Of a DNA stretch of 64,000 bases, positions 1 through 10,600 are shown piece after piece; within the stretch, counting starts at the first letter, position 1; the number at the start of each line of letters is the position of its first letter. The translations under genes and the position numbers were made by a program. The notes under the pieces were generated by a model. It was not told where the DNA came from. It did not search any database and saw only the letters and a program-made list of their open reading frames with translations. Origin of the DNA: Mytilisepta virgata (taxonomy: Eukaryota > Mollusca > Bivalvia > Mytilida > Mytilidae); NCBI GenBank assembly GCA_028015205.1, contig CM051516.1, forward strand, positions 62,376,230 to 62,440,229. The letters are read 5' to 3'.

Positions 1-142
1 ATCATACTCGTTAGGTTTTGCAAATTATATATTTTTTAGAACAGTAAATTTAAAATATCGAAATCCTAGCAACAAATAAACTAACTGGTTATTATTTATA
101 ATCTAAAAAAACATATTGATTTTTAGAGGTTTTTATTAACAG

Positions 143-339
143 ATCCACAGAAAATACGTGAAATCAACAGAAAACTGAAGGAGAAAATGAAATGTGTTCG
201 CTGTAGATCAAATGAAATATCAATGCTGTTTGTCAACTGTGGACATAGGATTACTTGTGAAAATTGCGCTGACAAAATGGACTTCTGTCCTGTATGTGAT
301 ACAAGAATTAAGAAGAGAATAAAGACTTTTTTGTCATAG
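143..339 (+). CDS. Terminal exon with BIRC/IAP-type RING finger
   Basis: Last coding exon of a gene whose upstream part lies outside the window. A polypyrimidine stretch and AG at 141-142 form the acceptor. Reading with one base carried from the previous exon gives a frame that opens with DPQKIREINRKLKEK and ends at TAG 337-339. All eight C3HC4 zinc ligands are present: CVRC, NCGH, TCENC and CPVC. The C-terminus (KTFLS) resembles the end of inhibitor-of-apoptosis proteins, whose RING acts as an E3 ubiquitin ligase. Bivalves carry many such genes (family knowledge). The BIR domains, if present, would be upstream. A paralogous exon lies at 26622-26812. The RING call is firm; the IAP assignment is likely but rests on this exon alone. 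Confidence 0.75.
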
Positions 340-433
340 TGATGGAGGATCAAATATTCGATTTCCAGGGGCACATGGAGGTCATATTGATACCGTCAAA
401 ATAAAAATTTATTTTCTGCATTTTGAAGAATGT

Positions 434-2095
434 CCCAAGTCAAAGTTAAAGGCAGTTTCTTGGCAGTTATTTAGCCTTCCCAGTTCAGAGATTTAGCAGT
501 TTCTGATGCTTGGCAGTTGTTAACCTTCCAAAATTAACCAGTTACTTCATATACAAAAATTAGCAGTTTTTCTAAACCTTCACAGTTATTCTGGCAGTTC
601 AAAGCAGTTCCTTAGCTGTTTTAGGCAGTTCTTTAGCAGTTTTTTTAACGAAATATTTAAATTAAGTACAAAAAACTGCTTTCAGTTCATGAATATTCAT
701 ATTTAACTGCTTCAGGTTAATTAATATTCATATAAAACTGGGAAATAACTGCTAAGGAAATGCTAATATGGTCATGATCTTATGCATTATTCATACTAGT
801 AGCTGTTTAAAAAGTAAGATAATAACATGTAATAATTATCAAAAACAAAAATATGTTTTCTTTACAAATTTATTGTTGTTATCCAACTTCATGGTTAATA
901 TGTATAGCTTTTATGTATTACAAATATCAGTCAGAAATACAGGGTGCAACATGTATACATATATAATTTCAGTTTTAAGTCATCTAAAATAAATAAAGAT
1001 ATTCATGCAATCTTATATATACAATGATATACTTGAAATTAATTATTTTTTATATTACCTGATTAGTAAGAAGACTCTTAAATATTAATATGATTAAGCT
1101 TGTAAGCTGAATCAAGTTTATTCTGATATAATTTTAAATACATGACACGTAAACCAGCTGGACTAGCTGTCACGAGGAGCAAAAATAAGAATTAAGCTAA
1201 ATATATATATATCATTGTCATTATTGTTTTGTTATGTTGAATAAAACATTGAAAGTACAATTGAAAAAAATCAAAATAGTTACAATAATAAGAATCCAAT
1301 TTTTTGCACTTACCAGAATTAAGATGTAATCCAAAAATCACACAATTAATATGATTATAATCTTCCAAAATAACCATTGAGACAAGGCCCATCTTCAGTA
1401 TTCAATGTGAAAAGAACTATTTCCAAGTATATTATTAATATTATTAATTAATTCCATGTAAAATTTTCATTTTGTTCATGTAAGAAGACACATCTTTTCT
1501 TGTTGTCTTAAAATTATTCTTTATTCCAAATTCAAATTTTGTTATATTGTAATACATGGGGATGTTTAAGGAGTTGTTTGATTCTGTTGAAGTGTTCCCT
1601 AAAAGATTACTAGCAATTAATTACCTAAATCTTTAAAATGTGATATATAATGTTAAGAAAAAAATATCCATTTTTGTTTAAATAAGATATTTTTATTAAA
1701 AGTGATAGTAATTGCAGACCAATATTTTAAGTTTCCCTTCATGTGTCCTCAATTTCTGTGTAGATAGTACTTCCTGCCACCACAGAGAGGTCAACTGTAA
1801 ACAGATGGCACATTTCTACAAGACCACTTTTATCTAAATCACATTAATTCCGTTTGATGCAGCTGCCAAGAAATAATTTACAAATCAAACTGCTATATAA
1901 AAATAACTGCCAACATGAAACTGCTTTGAAATATTTAAACTGCTTAAATTAACAGTTAACTTTTACTAGTGGGCAGTTATTTTAAACTGCCTAAATCAAA
2001 ACTGCTTTAAACTGCTCCAAAACTGCTAAAAATTCAAGAAACTGCTATAAAACTGCCAATGAACTGCTTAAATAGGCAGTTCACTTTGACTTGGG
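434..2095. mobile_element. Non-autonomous DNA transposon with inverted GCAGTT arrays
   Basis: The ends are inverted copies of CCCAAGTCAAAGT (434-446, and its complement ending at 2095). Inside the left end GCAGTT occurs nine times between about 451 and 640. Inside the right end the complement AACTGC occurs eleven times between about 1885 and 2075. The middle (about 760-1850) is AT-rich and has no convincing gene. Short subterminal motifs in opposite orientation at the two ends are typical of transposase-binding sites in hAT- or CACTA-like elements, but I see no clear target duplication and do not assign a superfamily. Confidence 0.65.
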
Positions 2096-3833
2096 GTTTT
2101 CCAAATCTCTTTCGTTACATGTATTCAATACTTATTTATTACAACTCATTCTTGTATTTACAAATATACGTCAAATACATCAGTCGAGTGATTCTTTGTA
2201 ACTTATTATAATTGTTGAAATTAAATGTGAATTTTTTTTACGATCTTTATTATTATTATTATTATTTCTAACATGCGAACAAAAATAGCATATATATATG
2301 TATTGGAACTGTGTACTTTTTTAGTTTTAATATATATTATCAGTCTTTGAACAACTTGTATCTAATCATTTTTTATGTCACCACTTTGCGTCCGTCATCC
2401 ATCGTCAGTAATCTTTTCTTCTCCTCTGGAACTACTAAATACATTGTAACCAAACTTTTAGTTGAAATAAAGCCAATCACCTGATAGCTACGACTGCTCA
2501 AACTTTTGATGGAAACCATACAGGAAATGACTTTATTGTCGTTTGCTGCGGAAGTACTTGGCAGATCGTGATCATGACCAATGTTTGCAGGAGTCTCATA
2601 TGGAATAATATTTGCAATTGTTTCACCTTTTATTAGATCAAAGTTCACTATGAAATTTTTCATTTCTTTAAGGATGTTCGCTGGTCATGTTTTTGAATTT
2701 TATAATTTTATAATTTTTTTGTTCAGAATCATCTGGTTTTATCCATTTGAATGCCATAAATTATGTTTCTTTCCATAAATCTTTTGCATTAAGAATAATA
2801 ATCTATTTGCAAAAATTTTATAAAATCCTTGTTATTATTTAATTTTTTTTTTAAGAAATAAAACTTGTCAATGATAAAGTTATGTTAAATCAAGAGAAAA
2901 TTTTTACATCTCGAAAACAAGCACACGGACCTATAATTTTTTTTTCGCTACTTTAGTTCCTTTATTAATCCACAATCAATATTTACCAGTGTTATCAAAA
3001 GCTTGTTATTTTGAAACTGAGTAGCGAAAATCCTTAACAGCCTTGTGGATATAACAGAGCTTACATTTTCAAATGGGCTAAAAGAAGCCAGGTTAGCGAT
3101 ACAGACTCAGGTGTGCCTCTAGTTTTGTTGGTTTTCATACATTCGGAGGTCTTAACGTAAGTTGCTTACATTATTAATTGCAGTCATTAATACATGTGTT
3201 CATGTTAGTATGTATATAGAAACTACATAATACATGCAAATACTATTTATCAATTTTTATGCAATTTATTCCTCTTTGTGCATCTAAATGTCATTCAATT
3301 TTTTAAAAATATTTACATTTATATCTTTGTGATATCAACAATATATATTCAAAACAATTTTGTTTTGAAGTTGGTTGGCTAAGAATTGACAACCAAGACT
3401 ATTAATACAAAATTATGAGGGGAGATAAGAAAGAAACTTGAAAAGGTCTTGGCAATTAAGAATAAATCCTGGGGAAAATGTATTTGAACAAAGGTTCCAA
3501 TTGTGTGTAATCAATTTGAAAAATATTTTGTGAGCACACGAAAAAGTAAATCGTTGATCACAACAATGTTTGTATGCACAGTATTTGGTTTTATTGTTGC
3601 AGTTAAATTAAATCATTTATTTATATTTAAACTATTGTTTTCGTAGTTTACTTATTAATTGTTACTTTATTACCCCAGTCCTTAAGACTTCGTCATGGTA
3701 GATATCAAAGATTTTATGAAAGTTCCATTTTCGACGCACTATGTTTCTCTAATTTTCAGTCGATTTAACAGTCTCTCGACCGGTGATGAAAAAATTGGTA
3801 ATTTCACTAGTGAATGTTTAGTTGAACTGTCCT
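2096..3833. other. Intergenic or intronic AT-rich DNA
   Basis: No recognisable gene or well-defined repeat. It contains short homopolymers, an ATT microsatellite near 2250-2265 and only short chance frames. It may be intron sequence of the gene ending at 339 or of the later RING gene. Confidence 0.5.
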
Positions 3834-4052
3834 CACTGGCCTGTCAACGCTGAGGTTGTGAGTTCGAATCTCACCTGTGGCGGGGTGTGTTCGACTCCGA
3901 TCTTAATTGACAAGGATTGCCAATTTTCCTACCGAAGGTCGGTGGTTCTCTCCGGGTACTCCGGCTTCCTCCACCAATAAAAACTGGCCGCCGCGAAATA
4001 GCCAAATGTGCTGAAAACGGCGTAAAACCCCAACTAAACAAAAACAAAACAA
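3834..4052 (+). repeat. 5'-truncated tRNA-derived SINE
   Basis: Matches the full-length SINE at 32941-33203 from its B-box region to its 3' end: the GAGTTCGAATCTCACC segment, the GGTCGGTGGTTCTCTCC segment and the CCAACTAAACAAA tail. The A-box portion of the tRNA-like head is missing or unrecognisable, so the copy is truncated at its 5' end. Confidence 0.75.
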
Positions 4053-4057
4053 AAATC

Positions 4058-4470
4058 CTAAAAGGACACGTGGGCTTTTGCCATCATTTGGCGTCCGTCG
4101 TCAGTCCGCCAGTCGTAAACTTTTTCAAAGATTTTCTTCTCTGAAACTACTGAACCATTTTCAGCAAAACTTAAGTGGAATGATCCTTAAGGCATCTAAA
4201 ATAAAGTTAACTTTATATTTTATTTTCTTAATCATCAAGAAACATAGCCGCTATGGGTCATAATAGAACATAGGGGTAAACTGCAGTTTTTAGTTTATAT
4301 CTCTTTAAAACTAAAGCATATATAGCAAAGCTGACATGGGTAGAAATGTTCATCAAATCAAGATCTACCTTCTATGAACTTTTCATACGACTCGGTTAAC
4401 CCTTTGTTGGGTTATTGCCCCTGAATTGTTAATTTAAGGAAAGTTTGCAGTTTTAAGTTATTATCTTGAA
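4058..4470 (-). repeat. Diverged reverse copy of the hairpin-ended GACGGACG repeat family
   Basis: Read on the minus strand it has the family landmarks: GGCAATAAC, a stretch resembling the GTTCTATTTTTAGCC module, TTTCAGAGAAGAAG, a short GACGGACG-like tract and GCCAAATGATGGCAAAAG. The terminal hairpin is decayed. It directly abuts the truncated SINE at 3834-4052. Confidence 0.6.
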
Positions 4471-4929
4471 TATTATTATAGATAAAAACAAACTGTAAAG
4501 AGCAAAACTATTCAACAAAGTAAGATCTACAAAGAAGTCAACAAGACCAAAATCGTTGATTGACCCCTTATAGGAGTTTTTGTCCTATAAAGATCAGCAA
4601 AAGAAAACCGAAGTGACAAAACAGTAGGGAAAGTCCACAACATGTGACGCCCAAGGAAGAAAAAGTCAGGAGAATGGAACAAAACAAACAAAGGCGACAA
4701 GGATACATGTATAACTAAAAGAATAAAAAACTTATAATAATCTTAACAAAACTAGAACAAGACAGCACAGAATCTAAAGCACTAGCAATGTGAACTCCCA
4801 TAAAAATCCGCGTGTGACCTCAGGTGATCCTGCAGGGTAAGAATGTCCTGTCCCGTTAACGGCACCCGTCAAATTGACAGTGAAGTGTCAGGTCTGGTGA
4901 GGTGTCAAGTACGGTGGGGTTTCAATTCC
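4471..4929. other. Region downstream of the RT relic
   Basis: No gene recognised. Probably the decayed 3' part of the same retroelement, since it follows the relic directly on the minus strand, with no conserved motif that I can name. Confidence 0.35.
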
Positions 4930-6046
4930 AGAATCTAACTGAAGATATCTTATCTCATACGCGAGACAGAAACTTCCTATCGGCCAATCAATTCGTGATG
5001 ACGACCGAAAAACTTTTGGAGTGATGAAATTAACATAGACTGAACATAACCCAATAGAAGGAACCCTGTCTTAGAAGTTTACTTGAAAGTTGCAGTATAA
5101 ATCACATGCGCGGCAGTATCTAATCAAATGTGAAATATACCCACCATAGGCGGGAGACCTTGATTTGTTACTGTTAAGAAAGGGGAAATTCACAATCGGA
5201 AATTAAAATCATCACGCTGGTCATAAAGCTTTGATTTCAAGCGCCCATTATTATATATGTACAAGTACAAATCTAGATATGAAGTTGGTGTGTCTGTGGT
5301 CTCTCTAATTTGAAGTTCGCTGGGATAGATGAGATGTACGTAATACTTACAGTAAGGATTATTATGTGACAAAACATTACCTAAATAGCGGAAACTGAAA
5401 TTAAATGATTTGGCTAGTTTCTTTTCTTTCCGATTCATAAGCCTTTGTAAAAATTTAGCTACATCCGAAGACAAAACGGGTCGACCAAAAAGCGACGCCG
5501 TTTGTCCCGATTGGGATAACGATCGTTTGCTGAAAATATAATCGGTATGTTTTTTGACAATTACCTAGTACCGGATATATTTGTAAACCTTGTTTAGTGT
5601 AGAAACATTGAAGAATTAGCTCATAAAATACAGATTGTATTTTTTTTATTTAATGTTGTAGGGTTGTATACAATGTAGAACAGTCAAAAGTTTTTATGCT
5701 ATTACAATAGGTAAGGTCACTAGAAGAGAGATATTCCTGTAAGTCCATACAATGTTTTAGAATCAATATCCCAGTCACACCACTAGTTGAGTAGACCTTA
5801 TCACAGTAGCTCTTTTGACCATCCTTATTGGCTGTAAGTAAGGAAGTAAGTAGTTTTGAAGGGGGTTTAGTGGTGCATTTCCCAGAGCCTGATATGTACC
5901 TTTGTTTATTTGGACACTTATGAAGTTTGTGTATCCAGTAAATGGGAGGTTAAAATTGTCCTCACTTACATCAATACTAAAGGAAGATAGAACAGAAATA
6001 TGATTATTGATAATATCTTCCCTTGGTATCGTTATTTGCGTGTAAG
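4930..6046 (-). pseudogene. 3' half of a decayed reverse-transcriptase gene
   Basis: Minus-strand relic of a reverse transcriptase of the kind found in many copies in bivalve and cnidarian genomes, probably Penelope-like or related; the class is uncertain. In order from 6046 downward: a HKLHKCPNK-type segment near 5930-5900, TTKPPSKLLTSLLTA near 5870-5830, a DCSTLYTT core motif near 5670-5650, and NEKKLAK/SFNFSFRY near 5420-5390 followed by YLGN where the catalytic aspartates belong. Next come SELQIRETTDT, SYLDLYL, KLYDQRDDFNF (ending about 5190) and FFGRHHELIGR near 4995. Several stops and frameshifts break it and the catalytic DD is lost, so it is dead. The Polinton at 6047 separates it from its 5' half at 20375-21050, where the frame continues. 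Confidence 0.75.
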
Positions 6047-6220
6047 AGTAGTATAGTATTTGGGCTAGTCCAGCGCACCCCCCCCCAAAAAAAAATTTTT
6101 TAGAACCCCCCAAAAAAAAGAAAAAAAAATTTTTAGAAACCCCACTTAGAGAACCCCCTCGAAAGATGCAAAAAATGAAAAAATATTAAAACTACCCCCC
6201 CAAAAAAAAAAAATTCCCCA
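6047..6220 (+). repeat. Polinton left terminal inverted repeat
   Basis: Begins AGTAGTATAGTATTTGGGCT directly after TGTAAG (6041-6046). It continues through C-runs and A/T-runs that mirror 20201-20374, including the AGAACCCCCTCGAAAGAT block near 6150-6167. The repeat is about 170 bp with small indels in homopolymers. Confidence 0.95.
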
Positions 6221-6562
6221 AGTGTTCCCCAACCTCTAGAAATGTAAATTGTGATTTTTAATTAATTTTATTAATATATTCATGTTAAATTCCTGTATTG
6301 ATCTTGTAAGTCTAGTTATTGAAGTGCTATTTAATAGGACATGACTTTTAAATAGACTAAATCGATCATTGTATTGATCAACGGACATGCATGTCCGCCG
6401 GTATTGGAGCACTCGAAATCAACCAATAATACAGGTTGAAACATAATCTTCTCAGTGACCTTTCAACCCCGCGCTCCAGCTAGAGCGCGAAAGAACAACA
6501 TTGATCTGAGATTATTAATATATTTAATAGTGTTTTCAAATTTAAATTTTGTAAAGAAAGAT
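6221..6562. other. Non-coding segment between left TIR and integrase
   Basis: No open frame. It contains a perfect 14-bp palindrome GGACATGCATGTCC (6383-6396) and a GC-rich hairpin CGCGCTC-cagcta-GAGCGCG (6470-6489) in otherwise AT-rich DNA. It could hold end-recognition, origin or transcription signals, but this is inference. Confidence 0.5.
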
Positions 6563-7381
6563 CTAAAACGCAGTAATCTGTAATTCTTGTTCATAAAAAC
6601 TACCTGTAATTTCTTCACCTTTTAAATCAATTATTTTATAAGTAACAGGATTTGTATTTAAAACTTTTTCAATTACAAATATTTCTTTAGTCCAACGAGT
6701 AGTATAACCTTTTTCAAATTTACCTTTCTTTTTTGTTATTCTTACTCTATCACCTACTTTGAATTTAGGTTTTTTAATTTTCTTTTCTTTTTCTGGATAT
6801 AAATTTTTACGCACTGTTAATTCATTTTTTAATTTACTTGCTTCAATAGGTGTCATTTTAATTGAAGAATGTACCGTATTATTGTAATTTTTAACCAATT
6901 TATTTAAGATATCATAATATTTAAAAGTTTCATTAGCAGTAAAATATTTAAACATATGTTTTTTCATTGTTCCTATCTAACGTTCCACTACACTAGATTT
7001 TTCTTCATTCTCAGTTGAATAGAGCTTTATGTTATTATCTTTTAACAATTCTTTTACTTGTCGATTATAAAATTCAGATCCTTTATCTGACCAAATATAC
7101 ATTGGTTTCCTTTCTTTAAATAATGTTTTAAATGCTTCACTTACTGTTACTCCTGTTTTATTTTTCAATGGAATTAACCAACCATATTTACTAAAAATAT
7201 CTATAACTGCTAATAAATATTTATAGTGTTTATTTTGTTTTGAATATTGTTGCATATCTATCAAATCAACTGCCCATGTTTGATCTATTGAATTAACATA
7301 AACACGTCTTTTAGGAAAAGATTTTATAACTCTACGATGTAATTCATCTGCTAATTTATTTGTTAGATTTGGACTAACCAT
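6563..7381 (-). pseudogene. INT: Retroviral-type (rve) integrase with one in-frame amber codon
   Basis: The DDE integrase inserts the element copy into host DNA. Start chosen at 7379-7381 (MVSPNLTNK), because the frame further upstream overlaps the zinc-ribbon ORF on the other strand. The catalytic triad is visible: D39 in WAVDLIDM, D99 in IWSDKGSEF, and E133 in SSVVER, 33 residues after D99. At 6977-6979 the same frame has a TAG just after the glutamate. It then resumes without frame change to 6563, encoding an NNTVHSS segment and an SH3/chromo-like tail with FKVGDRVRI and FYEQELQ. Apart from that codon the 273-codon frame is clean, so the lesion is recent or a base-call error. As it stands the product would lack its C-terminal DNA-binding part. 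Confidence 0.92.
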
Positions 7382-7391
7382 TTTTAAGTAA

Positions 7392-7640
7392 ATAAAATGT
7401 TTTTTTTTAAAAAAGGTTGAAGGAAAAGTTTGTACAAAATGTAATGAATACAAGTTACTAAGTGAATATTACAAGGCAAAGGATAAACCAATGGGAGTTA
7501 AATCCGCATGTAAACAATGTAATAAACCAAAACAAAGATTACACTATCAAAATAATAAAGAAAAATATAAACAATCTTATCAAGAATTTATACTTAGAAA
7601 TCCTAATTATAAACATGAATATTACTTAGAAAAGAAATAA
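7392..7640 (+). CDS. Small C2C2 zinc-ribbon protein, start broken
   Basis: A frame of about 75 codons encodes CTKCNEY near the start and CKQCNKPKQR about 25 residues later (two CxxC pairs), then a basic Tyr/Lys-rich tail ending at TAA 7638-7640. Small zinc-ribbon proteins with this spacing occur in Polintons and large DNA viruses, where their role is unknown. The only nearby ATG (7397-7399) is in another frame, separated by a T9/A6 homopolymer stretch, so the 5' end is probably frameshifted. It stands divergent to the integrase gene and 34 bp ahead of the polymerase gene on the same strand. Confidence 0.55.
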   Translation: MKCFFLKKVEGKVCTKCNEYKLLSEYYKAKDKPMGVKSACKQCNKPKQRLHYQNNKEKYKQSYQEFILRNPNYKHEYYLEKK

Positions 7641-7674
7641 AATATATACTTAATTTAAATTATTTTTATTAAAA

Positions 7675-10600
7675 ATGAGATCCAAACAATCCAAAGTTAC
7701 CAAATCATTCATAGATCTTATTACTGAAACTATTATTGATGATATAAAAGAAACTGATATAACTAAATATATAAACTTATTAAAAGATAAAATAGTTATT
7801 AATCAGTTTCCTTTGAAAATAAAAATAATAATAACAAGTGAATTTTCAACGCCTATGCCATTTGATATAATAGAAAGTCATTACTCTCATCCTGTTGAAG
7901 TTATCCTAACACAAAATAATATATCTACATTCTACGATAGTTTAATAGATAAATTTGAAGCTTGGATAGATAAATTTCAAGAAAGAGGATCTAGTTTTAT
8001 TTTCAGAAATATTAAAAATGTACAAGTAAAACAATTTAAATATGATTATCAGAAAGCTTCATCTTATATTCCGCTTCAATTTAAATCAAGTAATATTATT
8101 AATGTTCAAAATAAAAATGATAATAAGTGTTTTCTTTGGGCCCTATTATCAAAGTTATACCCCGCTAATAAAGACAAACAAAGAGTAACTAAATATAAAG
8201 CATATGAAAATAAAATTAACATGAAAGGAATTGAATATCCCGTATCAATAAAAGATATCCCAAAAGTAGAGAAACAAAATAATCTAAGTATAAATGTATT
8301 TGCGTTAGAGAACCAAACAAATAAAGAATCTTTATATCCAGTTTATGTTTCAAACGTAGAAAGTGAAAATGTAGTTGATCTCTTATACATTGAAAGTAAT
8401 GAAAATACTCATTACTGTTGTATAAAAGATTTAGATAGTTTTAAGTGTGATAAGAATAATCATAAATCATTTACATGTAGAAATTGTTTGCAAGGATTTC
8501 GAAGAGAAGAAACACTAATAAAACATAAAGAAATATGTTATGATAACGAACATTGTAAAGCTATAATGCCAAAACCAGGAAAAAATATTCTTAAATTTAA
8601 AAATTATCATTTTAAAAATAGATTACCATTTGTTATCTATTCTGATTTTGAATCAAATAATATTCCTATAAAGACATCTCAACCAAATCCTAATGAATCT
8701 TATATAAACCCAATACGTAAACAAGAAATAAATAGTTATGGAATCTATGTTCATTCAGATTATCCAGAAATATATAAACCACAATACTTTTCTTATGTTG
8801 GTAGTGATGCAATAGAAAAATATGTGGAAAAATTAATGAAGATATTCAAAAAAATAAATTATAAAATCTACCTTAATGAACAAAAAAACCCAATATTAAA
8901 CAAGTATGAAGAAGATGAATTTCAAGAAGCAACTGAATGTTATATTTGTGGAACAAGATTTGAAGAAAGTGAAAAAGATAATAAAGTAAGAGAACATAAT
9001 CATCTTTCAGGTAAATATAGAGGAGCAGCGTGTCAATCGTGTAATACAAAAGAAGGTAAAGCAACAAAATTAATACCTGTGTTCTTTCATAATGGATCAA
9101 ATTATGATTTCCATTTTTTAATTGAAGAATTGATGAAATATGAAGATGAATATAATAAAGTAAAACTTCTTTCTAAAAACTCAGAAAATTATATTTCTAT
9201 AGATTATGGAACAAATTATAAAAAATTAAGATTCCTAGATTCATATAGATTTATGTTAAAAAGCTTATCAGATATTTCTAAATCAATGGATGAGTTTCCT
9301 ATTTTAGAAAAAGAGTTTGATGAAAATATTTCTCTACTAAAACAAAAAGGATTCTATCCATATGAATACATAGATTCTATAAAAAAATTAAAAGATGAGA
9401 AATTGCCAGATATTAAAGAATTTTATTCAACATTAACCCAAAAAACAATTACAGAAAAAGAGTATAAACATGCGCAGAGAGTCTGGGAACATTATAATTG
9501 TAAAAATTTATTAGACTATCATAATTTATATCTTAAAACAGATGTTCTTATCTTAGCCGATGCGTTTGAAAAATTTAGAAAATTCTTTATAAATTATCAT
9601 GAAATAGACCCCTGTTATTGTTATTCTTCTCCCGGTTTAACATGGCAATGTGGATTAAAATATACAGACATAGAATTAGAATTATTAACTGATATTGATA
9701 TGTTACAAATGTTTGAAAAAGGTATTAGAGGTGGTTTTTCTGGTGTTCTAGGCCCAAGACATGTAAAAGCATTTAATAAATATACTCCTAACTATCATGA
9801 TAATGGAAATAGAATATTAGATAAAAATGAAATGAAAGAATGCTTAGAAATATTAAAGAATGGAGGAAACTTAAATGATTTTTTATTAGAAAAATATTTA
9901 TTATATCTTGATGCAAATAATTTATATGGATGGGCAATGTCACAAAAATTACCAACTAAAGATTTTAAATGGGAACAGGATCCTGATTATTATAAAAATA
10001 TTCCAAAAGGAAGAGGATGTTTAATTGAATGTGACTTAAAGTATACGGATGAATGTAAAAAGAAAACATATAAATATCCTTTAGCACCGGAAAAGATTAA
10101 AATAAATAAAGAAGAATTATCTGATTATCAATTAAATTTATTAGGAGATAAACCATTAGGTAAAGAAAAACTTTTCTTAACACTAAATAATAAAAAGAAA
10201 TATATTATTCATTATAGCATTCTAAATGAATATATTAAACTTGGTTTGAAAGTGACAAAAGTATATAGAACTATTTCTTTTAAAGAATCAAATTGGTTAG
10301 CAAAGTATATTAATTTTAATACTGAACAAAGAACTAAAGCAAAATCTGCTTTTGAAAAAGATCTTTGGAAACTTATGAACAACAGTTTTTATGGAAAGAC
10401 ATTAGAAAATATCAGAGGAAGAAATAATATTATATTATCTATTGATAGGGAAGAAGTAAAGAAATATATAAACAAACCAAATTTTAAAGACTCAATAATA
10501 TTTAATGATAACTTTGTTGCAATAGAAAATAATGTTACTTCTGTTAAATTTAATAAACCTATTTATTTAGGACAGGCTATATTAGATTACTCGAAACAAT

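Noticed and set aside
434..2095. CRISPR-like array from repeated GCAGTT
   Set aside because: The motif is six bases, irregularly spaced and inverted between the two halves, in eukaryotic DNA.
8873..9100. 75-codon minus-strand frame
   Set aside because: Shadow of the polymerase gene, low complexity and Leu/Tyr-rich.
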